The position numbers and the translations under genes were made by a program. Positions 21,346 to 26,442 of a stretch of 26,442 nucleotides of DNA are shown in pieces (the first letter of the stretch is position 1; every line of letters starts with the position of its first letter). The stretch comes from SG8-41 sp029864385 (lineage in GTDB: Bacteria; Pseudomonadota; Gammaproteobacteria; Burkholderiales; SG8-41). The stretch is taken from assembly GCA_029864385.1 (NCBI GenBank), contig JAOTTL010000030.1, forward strand, positions 1 to 26,442. The letters are read 5' to 3'. Under the pieces are notes generated by a model. That model was not told the origin of the DNA. It did no database searches and was given only the letters and a program-made list of their open reading frames with translations.

Positions 21346-22122
21346 TCAGGCGTGAATGAAGATGTCGCGAAAGGCGACATAGACCGACGCCATGATCACC
21401 GGCATCAGGACCAGCAGGCCCAAACCGGCCGGAATGACGGCGATCACGCCCAGGACCATCATCACGACGCCGTAAACGAGAAACGGGACGACGTTCCGGA
21501 GGCAACCGCGGAAGCTCTGCTTGAGCGCTTCGATGGGCGGCATCTCCCGCAGCACCACCAGCGCCGGCGCAAACCAGAGCGCCATGTAGACCGGGACGGC
21601 GAGCCCCATCACCAGCAGCCATGCGACCGCGACGCCAGGTCCGATCGCGGCCACTAGTGCCTCGGGGTCTCCACCCACGGATGCGAAGAAGGCGCCGGCG
21701 CCGATGGCCAGGATCACGGGGATGATGATGATGATCCAGGCCACGATGCTGAGCAGACCGATCACCACGAGATCTCCCGCGCGACTCCTGAATCCCGCAA
21801 ACAGATGCCCGAACTCCAGCTCGCCTTCCTGCGCAAGGGAGTGGCAGCCGAGCATGATCCCTCCCGCGAACACCGGATAGAGCGCCGCGCTCGCCAACGC
21901 ACCCACGACCGGGATCAGGACGAGCCCTATGAAGATGACGCCGAGCACGATCGTGATGAGGATCCAGGTTCCGGCCTTGCGCTTGAACAGCTGGAACCCT
22001 TCGGTGATCCACGCCCAGCCCCGGGCGGCTTCGAGACCGCGGCCGCCTGCCACGAACGCCGCCGCATCGGCTGCAGCGTCGACACGTTCTACCGGTACCG
22101 GATTCGGATTCGGTTCACTCAT
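21346..22122 (-). CDS. BPSS1780-family multipass membrane protein
   Basis: This 258-aa inner-membrane protein of unknown function resembles the betaproteobacterial BPSS1780 family. A polar, Pro/Asn-rich N-terminus (MSEPNPNPVPVERVD) leads into GRGLEAARGWAWITEGFQLFKRKAGTWI, the family's opening signature. About five to six hydrophobic helices follow, in three blocks: ILITIVLGVIFIGLVLIPVVG, LVVIGLLSIVAWIIIIIPVIL, and FLVYGVVMMVLGVIAVIPAG with LGLLVLMPVIMASVYVAF. SLAQEGELEFGHLFAGF lies in a cytoplasmic loop and PIEALKQSFRGCLRNVVPF is a conserved re-entrant-like segment. The ATG has a perfect GGAGGT five bases upstream. The 237-bp spacer below it holds the Xsc promoter and GC-rich inverted repeats but no gene. 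No link to sulfonate use is evident beyond position. Confidence 0.8.
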   Translation of the reverse strand: MSEPNPNPVPVERVDAAADAAAFVAGGRGLEAARGWAWITEGFQLFKRKAGTWILITIVLGVIFIGLVLIPVVGALASAALYPVFAGGIMLGCHSLAQEGELEFGHLFAGFRSRAGDLVVIGLLSIVAWIIIIIPVILAIGAGAFFASVGGDPEALVAAIGPGVAVAWLLVMGLAVPVYMALWFAPALVVLREMPPIEALKQSFRGCLRNVVPFLVYGVVMMVLGVIAVIPAGLGLLVLMPVIMASVYVAFRDIFIHA

Positions 22123-22204
22123 AGCGGACCTCCGACGATCGAGCATGCAGTAAAAGGCATGGTAAGTTAATCGCTCCGGCGTGACAAATGCCGGCGGCGC
22201 CTTT

Positions 22205-22213
22205 TGCTACACT
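22205..22213 (+). promoter_or_regulatory. Extended -10 element (TGCTACACT) upstream of the TauE/SafE gene
   Basis: TGCTACACT matches an extended -10 box and sits 38 bp before the chosen ATG. No matching -35 was found. It argues against the alternative TTG start at 22204, which it overlaps. No copy of the LacI-type operator was seen here. Confidence 0.4.
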
Positions 22214-22251
22214 GCGGGCGTTGCCCCAAACGCCGCTCTCGCCTGCGCGTC

Positions 22252-23022
22252 ATGTTCGTTGAGTCGCTCTCGCCACACCTGCTCGCGTGGATCACCGGCG
22301 CGATCGTGCTCGCGGGGCTCATACACGGAGCACTCGGGTTCGGCTTTCCCTTCGTCGCCACCCCGCTCATCGCGATAGTCAGCGACATGCGCACCGCGGT
22401 TTTCACCGTGCTGGTCCCCACCCTCGCAGCAGTCGCCGTGAACATCGCGATGAGCGGGTCGCTGCGCCCGGTCCTGGCGCGCTTCTGGATGATGCCGCTC
22501 TACGCGATCATCGGTTCGTTCGCTGGCACGACGTTATTCGTCCTGGCGCCCGGCGTTCCCTACGCCCTGCTGCTCGCATTGGCCATATTCGTCTATCTCA
22601 ACCTCGATCGGCTGGGATTGGGTGAGCTGCCCGCCGTGCGCCGGCATGAGCGAGTCTTCGCGCCCTTTTCGGGCATTGCGGCCGGATTCTTCGAGGGCAC
22701 TGCCAACGTCGCGGCACCACCGCTGATCGTCTTCTATCTCGCGCTCGGCCTGGCGCCGGCCATGGTCGTACAAGGACTCAACATCTGCTTCCTGGTCGGC
22801 AAAATGATCCAGTTCACCGTGCTCACCACGCGCGGGGGCATCACCTTGGCCCAGTGGGTCACGACGCTGCCGCTCGCGGCCGTCGCCGTCGGCGCCTTGA
22901 TCATCGGCCTTCGCGTCCGCCACCGCATCGACGCCCAGATCTTTCGCGTCTGGGTGAAGCGCTTCTTGCTCGCGACCGCGCTGGTGCTACTGGGACGGTA
23001 TGCTTATTCATTGTTTGCTTGA
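22252..23022 (+). CDS. TauE/SafE-family membrane transporter (candidate sulfite exporter)
   Basis: TauE/SafE proteins are about 250-aa permeases; some export sulfite or sulfoacetate during sulfonate catabolism. The 256-aa protein has about eight hydrophobic helices in two related halves. The first half starts WITGAIVLAGLIHGALGFGFPFVATPLIAIVSD, with the family's GfGFPFVATPL signature, and VFTVLVPTLAAVAVNIAMSG. The second half includes SGIAAGFFEGTANVAAPPLIVFYLALGL, the matching repeat, and ICFLVGKMIQFTVLTTRGG. The ATG at 22252 is preferred by homology and by the promoter position, though its ribosome-binding site is weak. It is divergent from the BPSS1780-like gene and about 1.1 kb from the Xsc-like gene, which makes sulfite export an attractive but unproven role. 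Confidence 0.82.
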   Translation: MFVESLSPHLLAWITGAIVLAGLIHGALGFGFPFVATPLIAIVSDMRTAVFTVLVPTLAAVAVNIAMSGSLRPVLARFWMMPLYAIIGSFAGTTLFVLAPGVPYALLLALAIFVYLNLDRLGLGELPAVRRHERVFAPFSGIAAGFFEGTANVAAPPLIVFYLALGLAPAMVVQGLNICFLVGKMIQFTVLTTRGGITLAQWVTTLPLAAVAVGALIIGLRVRHRIDAQIFRVWVKRFLLATALVLLGRYAYSLFA

Positions 23023-23074
23023 ACCGCGTGACTCGCAAACGGTGAGAGGTGTCGGCGTGGATCCAGAAACGCAA

Positions 23075-23097
23075 ACGGCCGGCATGGCGCCGGCCGT
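23075..23097. terminator. GC-rich hairpin between convergent tauE-like gene and grxD
   Basis: ACGGCCGGC-ATGGC-GCCGGCCGT is a perfect 9-bp stem with a 5-nt loop in the 97-bp convergent spacer. It lies 53 bp past the transporter gene and 22 bp past grxD, the usual place for a bidirectional terminator. There is no strong U-tract on either side. A weaker GTTTGC/GCAAAC pair surrounds the transporter's stop codon. Confidence 0.55.
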
Positions 23098-23119
23098 AAG
23101 TCTGTTCGAGATGCTCCGC

Positions 23120-23437
23120 TCAGGCGGTCGTTTTCTCGAGCACCTTCTTGAGCTCGCCGCTCTGGTAGAGCTCGATCATGATGTCCGAACCGCCGACAAA
23201 TTCTCCGTTCACATAGAGCTGGGGAATGGTCGGCCAGTTGGCGTATTCCTTGATGCCCTGGCGGATGTCGGGATCTTCCAGCACGTTGACGGTGTGAAAT
23301 TCATCCACGCCGCACGCGCGCAGGATGCCGACGGCGTTCGCTGAAAATCCGCACTGGGGGAAGTCCGGCGTGCCTTTCATAAAGAGCACGACCCGGTTGC
23401 CACTCACCTGTTGTTTGATAACGTCCTGAACGCTCAT
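23120..23437 (-). CDS. grxD: Monothiol glutaredoxin GrxD
   Basis: Grx4-type monothiol glutaredoxins bind and hand over 2Fe-2S clusters together with glutathione (and BolA) in the cytoplasm. The 105-aa protein is standard. It has MSVQDVIKQQVSGNRVVLFMKGTP, the CGFS active site at residues 29-32 (FPQCGFSANAVGIL), the cis-proline TIPQLYVNGEFVGGSDI and C-terminal LKKVLE. Two ATGs lie in tandem; the second (23437) is chosen because GGAG is six bases before it and it gives the family start. It ends the hemA-prfA-prmC-grxD run, a common proteobacterial order, 43 bp below prmC. Confidence 0.95.
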   Translation of the reverse strand: MSVQDVIKQQVSGNRVVLFMKGTPDFPQCGFSANAVGILRACGVDEFHTVNVLEDPDIRQGIKEYANWPTIPQLYVNGEFVGGSDIMIELYQSGELKKVLEKTTA

Positions 23438-23480
23438 CATTAACTCCAATACCTGACAGAATTGATCGGGTACCCTACCG

Positions 23481-24320
23481 CTAGCCGCGCGACGGGTCAA
23501 GTTGCGCGCCGGAGACGCGCTCGATCCCTGCGAGATCGCGCCAGGTACTCACCCGCCGTGCGAATCTGGCGGCGGTAAGGAGCGCACGCGCGCGCGCGCC
23601 CTGATCATGCCCATGCTCGAACAGCAGCCAGCCGCCGGGTTTCAGGTGATCGGGCGCTGCGGCGACAATCGCTGCGATACACTCGATGCCCTCGGGGCCG
23701 GCGACGAGCGCCGGCCGCGGCTCGAACCGCAGGTCGCCCGCCGCCAGGTGGGGATCGCCGGCTGCCACATACGGCGGATTGGCGGCGATCACGTCAAAGC
23801 GCTCCGCCGGTACGGGTGCGAACCAGTCGCCGTGTACGATGCTGAGATTGCGCACGCCGTGGCGAGCAGCGTTCTCCCGCGCAAGCGCAACCGCCTCGGC
23901 CGCGGCATCGATCGCCACGACCCACGCACGCGGACGTTGCTGCGCGATGGCGATCGCTACGCAGCCGCTCCCGGTCCCGAGGTCGAGCACGCGGGCCGTG
24001 GATTGCGCCGGTATGCGTTCGAGTACGAGTTCCACCAGCCGCTCGGTTTCCGGCCGCGGGATCAACACGGCGCCCGTCACCTTGAATTCCAGTCCGTAAA
24101 ATTCACGGCGTCCCGTCAGATAGGCAACGGGCTCGCCCGAGCGGCGCCGCGCCGCAAGTGTCTCGAATGCCTGCTCTTGCGCAGTCGTGAGTGCCTGATC
24201 GCCGTGCGCGATAAGGTAGCTGTCATCGCAGCCGAGCACGTGACGCAGGAGCGCGCGCGCCTCGATAACGGCCGTGCCGCTACCCATGCGGCGCAATGCG
24301 TCGACGATGGTGCATGTCAT
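23481..24320 (-). CDS. prmC: Release factor glutamine methyltransferase PrmC
   Basis: PrmC methylates the glutamine of the GGQ motif in release factors RF1 and RF2, which raises termination efficiency. The 279-aa protein has the helical N-terminal domain (EARALLRHVLGCDDSYLIAHGDQAL, EPVAYLTGRREFYGLEF) and the conserved VLIPRPETERLVEL. The SAM-binding VLDLGTGSGCVAIAIA is at about 111-126, and the catalytic NPPY is at about 181-184 (FDVIAANPPYV). The ATG at 24320 gives MTCTIVDAL; a TTG five codons earlier is less likely. Its substrate's gene, prfA, is upstream, but the two are separated by 243 bp holding a hairpin-flanked element, which may weaken their co-transcription. Confidence 0.95.
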   Translation of the reverse strand: MTCTIVDALRRMGSGTAVIEARALLRHVLGCDDSYLIAHGDQALTTAQEQAFETLAARRRSGEPVAYLTGRREFYGLEFKVTGAVLIPRPETERLVELVLERIPAQSTARVLDLGTGSGCVAIAIAQQRPRAWVVAIDAAAEAVALARENAARHGVRNLSIVHGDWFAPVPAERFDVIAANPPYVAAGDPHLAAGDLRFEPRPALVAGPEGIECIAAIVAAAPDHLKPGGWLLFEHGHDQGARARALLTAARFARRVSTWRDLAGIERVSGAQLDPSRG

Positions 24321-24357
24321 AGAGTAGCGAGCCAATGCGCCGGGCGGCGCCCCCGCT

Positions 24358-24565
24358 AGCAGCCTGTCAGACTTGGTATCCTGACGGGCTGCTTAAGCAA
24401 AACCGCCTGAAGATTTGACATGGGATTTAGCAGAATACGCCCTGTTGGACTGCAATTGACGTCGAGAATAGCGCCGAATTCGTGTTTCCACGGACCCTTT
24501 TTCGCCGTTTTCCGGCAGGCGGCTTTGCCTGAGGAGTTTGTCGGACTTTAGGCCGACAAACTCCT
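24358..24565. mobile_element. Hairpin-flanked ~208-bp element between prfA and prmC (possible MITE or IS remnant)
   Basis: The left end is a 13-bp stem (24358-24370 with 24381-24393, one G-U type mismatch) around ACTTGGTATC. The right end is a perfect 13-bp stem, AGGAGTTTGTCGG with CCGACAAACTCCT (24532-24565), around ACTTTAGG. Both ends share the pattern TGTCrGACTT at the left arm and loop. The interior is lower in GC than the genes and contains no gene; a smaller CAGGC/GCCTG hairpin (about 24516-24530) sits before the right end. I suspect a non-autonomous element or the remnant of an insertion sequence. The right hairpin could also act as the prfA terminator. Confidence 0.4.
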
Positions 24566-25655
24566 AGGCGGTCTGCGTCTCTTCGCCGAGCTGCGCCAGC
24601 TGCTCGGTCTGGTGCTCGGCCATCAGCGAGTCGATCAGCGCGTCGAGATCTCCGTCCACGATCTGCGCGATCTTGTAGAGCGTCAGATTGATACGATGGT
24701 CGGTTACCCGCCCTTGCGGAAAGTTGTACGTGCGGATGCGCTCGGAACGATCACCGCTGCCGACGAGTGATTTGCGCGTGGCGGCAAGCTTTGCCTGCTG
24801 CTCGCGCAGCTGCTTGTCCTTGATGCGCGCAGCGAGGATGCTCAGCGCCCGTGCCCGATTCTTGTGCTGCGAGCGATCGTCCTGGCACTCGACCACGATC
24901 CCGGTGGGCAGGTGTGTCACCCGCACCGCGGAATCGGTCTTGTTTACATGCTGGCCGCCGGCGCCGGAAGCGCGGAACGTGTCAACGCGCAGCTCGGCGG
25001 GATTCAAAATCACGTTCGTGATCTCGTCGGCCTCCGGCATGACGGCCACGGTGCACGCGGAGGTGTGGATCCGGCCCTGCGTCTCGGTCGCCGGCACGCG
25101 CTGCACCCGGTGCCCGCCCGACTCGAACTTGAGCCTGGAATACGCTCCCTGGCCTGTGATCTTGGCGATGATCTCCTTGTAGCCGCCCAGGTCCGAGGGG
25201 CTTTGCGAGATCACTTCGACCTGCCAGCGCTTGCGTTCCGCGTAGCGGCTGTACATGCGGAAAAGCTCTCCCCCGAACAGCGCCGATTCGTCGCCGCCGG
25301 TGCCGGCCCGGATCTCGACGAAGATGTTGCGCTCGTCGTTCGGGTCTTTGGGCAGCAGCTGCTTCTGCAGCTCCGCCTCGATCGCGGCGAGCCGCTCCCG
25401 GGTCGCCTTGATCTCGCTCTCCGCGAACTCGCGCATGGCGGGATCGTCCGCCATCTCCTCCGCCGTCTTGATGTCCTCTTCCCCGCTCACATATTGCGCG
25501 TAGAGCTCGGCGACCGGCGTGATTTCTGCGTGCTCGCGCGTGAGCCGGCGGTAGGCGTCGAGGTCTGCGGTAGCGTTCTCTCGAGCGAGGAGGTCGCTGA
25601 TTTCCTGCAAACGGGTCGACAACTGCGCGAGTTTCGCGGCGATGCTTGGTTTCAT
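24564..25655 (-). CDS. prfA: Peptide chain release factor 1 (RF1)
   Basis: RF1 reads UAA and UAG stop codons and triggers release of the finished protein on the ribosome. The 363-aa length is normal. The codon-recognition tripeptide PAT is at 188-190 (VQRVPATETQG), which marks RF1 rather than RF2 (SPF). The catalytic GGQ is at 233-235 (FRASGAGGQHVNKTDSAVR). Also present are VEIRAGTGGDESALF, GGYKEIIAKITG, RIHTSACTVAVMPE, QDDRSQHKNRARAL and RIRTYNFPQGRVTDHRINLTLYKI. It starts 22 bp after hemA. Its own stop codon, TAG, lies in the right hairpin of the neighbouring repeat element, so the final codons may be altered by that insertion. Confidence 0.97.
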   Translation of the reverse strand: MKPSIAAKLAQLSTRLQEISDLLARENATADLDAYRRLTREHAEITPVAELYAQYVSGEEDIKTAEEMADDPAMREFAESEIKATRERLAAIEAELQKQLLPKDPNDERNIFVEIRAGTGGDESALFGGELFRMYSRYAERKRWQVEVISQSPSDLGGYKEIIAKITGQGAYSRLKFESGGHRVQRVPATETQGRIHTSACTVAVMPEADEITNVILNPAELRVDTFRASGAGGQHVNKTDSAVRVTHLPTGIVVECQDDRSQHKNRARALSILAARIKDKQLREQQAKLAATRKSLVGSGDRSERIRTYNFPQGRVTDHRINLTLYKIAQIVDGDLDALIDSLMAEHQTEQLAQLGEETQTA

Positions 25656-25677
25656 CGGGTGTTGCGCCGTGGAGGGC

Positions 25678-26442
25678 TTACTCGGGCCGCGCTATCTGGT
25701 AGAGCCGTGACAGCAACCGGGCGAGCTCCTCCCGGTCCTCCTCTCGCGAGTGCGACAACGCATGCGTCGGCGCATGCAGCAACTTGGCGGTCAGGCTGCG
25801 CGAGAGTTGCTCGAGCACCATCTGCGGATCATCCCCTTTGGCAAGCCGGCGCAGGGCGCGCTCGAACGTGTGGCGGCGGGCGCGTTCGCCCGAGTCGCGC
25901 AGGGCCCGGATCGTCGGGACGAGCTCACGATTGCCGACCCAGTGCATGAAGTCGGTGACCTGGTTCTCGATGATGACCTCGGCCTGCGATACGGCGTTCT
26001 GACGTGCGTCCATGCCCTCGCGCGCGATCTTGCCGAGATCATCCACGGTGTAAAGAAATACGTCGTCGAGCGCGCCGACCTCGCCTTCGATGTCCCGCGG
26101 CACGGCGAGGTCGAACATGAGCATGGGCCGGTGCTTGCGCACCCGCAGCGCACTCTCCACCAGGCCCTTGCCGATAATGGGTCGGGGGCTCGCAGTGCAG
26201 GTGATTACAATGTCGTGCGCCGCGAGTTGGGACGAGAGATCGTTCAAGGTGAGCGGCCGGCCCCGAAAACGGTCGGCGAGCTGCTCGGCGCGCTCGAGCG
26301 TGCGGTTCGCAAAGCTCAACCGCCGAGGATGGTGCGCGGCGAAATGGGTCGCGGTCAGCTCGACCATCTCGCCGGCGCCGACAAACAGCACCTTCTGCTC
26401 GCCGATGCTCGGGTAGATGTGGCTCGCCAGGCTGACCGCCGC
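25678..26442 (-). CDS. hemA: Glutamyl-tRNA reductase HemA, C-terminal 254 codons
   Basis: HemA reduces glutamyl-tRNA to glutamate-1-semialdehyde, the first committed step of C5-pathway heme synthesis. The N-terminal catalytic domain with the active-site cysteine is beyond the right edge. Visible are AAVSLASHIYPSIGEQKVLFVGAGEMVEL, with the NADPH-binding GAGEM at the start of the Rossmann domain, SFANRTLERAEQLAD, DIVITCTASPRPIIG, MLMFDLAVPRDIEGEV and LYTVDDLGKIA. The helical dimerisation domain (QAEVIIENQVTDFMHWV) runs to the complete C-terminus (LLSRLYQIARPE). It heads the hemA-prfA-prmC-grxD run. The second heme cluster, hemCDXY, is elsewhere in this window. Confidence 0.96.
   Translation of the reverse strand, partial: AAVSLASHIYPSIGEQKVLFVGAGEMVELTATHFAAHHPRRLSFANRTLERAEQLADRFRGRPLTLNDLSSQLAAHDIVITCTASPRPIIGKGLVESALRVRKHRPMLMFDLAVPRDIEGEVGALDDVFLYTVDDLGKIAREGMDARQNAVSQAEVIIENQVTDFMHWVGNRELVPTIRALRDSGERARRHTFERALRRLAKGDDPQMVLEQLSRSLTAKLLHAPTHALSHSREEDREELARLLSRLYQIARPE

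Noticed and set aside
23502..24359. Plus-strand frames opposite prmC and prfA (285 and 361 codons, the latter at 24864-25949)
   Set aside because: Both are antisense shadows of complete, motif-bearing genes.
1..26442. tRNA, rRNA, riboswitch, integrase or intact transposase
   Set aside because: None was recognised on either strand; the only mobile-element signal is the hairpin-flanked remnant after prfA.

Overview
This is high-GC chromosomal DNA from a betaproteobacterium, probably an uncultured or environmental relative of Nitrosomonadales/Burkholderiales. The lineage call rests on gene order: argH divergent from algZ-algR-hemC-hemD-hemX-hemY; hemA-prfA-prmC-grxD; aroQ-accB-accC-prmA-zinc-ribbon protein; and dsbD next to cutA. 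All are typical betaproteobacterial neighbourhoods. No tRNA, rRNA, CRISPR array, intact transposon or phage gene was seen.

Layout. 1-3571 (minus strand): an aroQ-accB-accC-prmA operon leading into a zinc-ribbon (DUF3426-like) gene cut by the window edge. 3572-4054: a gene-free spacer holding two diverged direct copies of a ~90-140 bp unit, each with a perfect GCACCA-ACA-TGGTGC palindrome that resembles the NtrC sites of glnA enhancers. 4055-7606 (minus): SDR/epimerase-cutA-dsbD-tlpA, a thiol redox group. 7670-8695 (plus): a 2Fe-2S flavoprotein reductase. 8866-15431 (minus): algZ-algR, then hemC-hemD-hemX-hemY, with a truncated thioredoxin-like ORF lodged between algR and hemC on the other strand. 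15579-17925 (plus): argH and a fructosamine-kinase-family gene. 17977-23022: a LacI-family regulator, a sulfoacetaldehyde acetyltransferase-like (Xsc) thiamine-diphosphate enzyme, a BPSS1780-like membrane protein and a TauE/SafE permease. 23120-26442 (minus): hemA(partial)-prfA-prmC-grxD.

The most system-like part is the lacI/xsc/tauE region. The same 16-bp operator-like sequence (AATGAAAGCGCTTGCA) overlaps the -35 box of the predicted promoter of both the LacI-type regulator and the Xsc-like gene. This predicts an autoregulated two-promoter regulon. Xsc chemistry releases sulfite, and a TauE/SafE-type exporter lies about 1 kb away, which suggests C2-sulfonate dissimilation. However, the Xsc is a divergent form, a LacI-type regulator is unusual for this pathway, and no phosphotransacetylase is in view.

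The other striking feature is the intergenic DNA. Many spacers carry short tandem arrays with a 7-, 8- or 10-bp period. Several occur as inverted pairs around a central spacer, and at some junctions (hemC/hemD, algZ/algR) the array itself supplies the stop codon of one gene and the start codon of the next. Separately, the stop codons of argH, xsc and prfA lie inside 11-13 bp perfect inverted repeats. All positions and alignments were read by eye; no database search was run.
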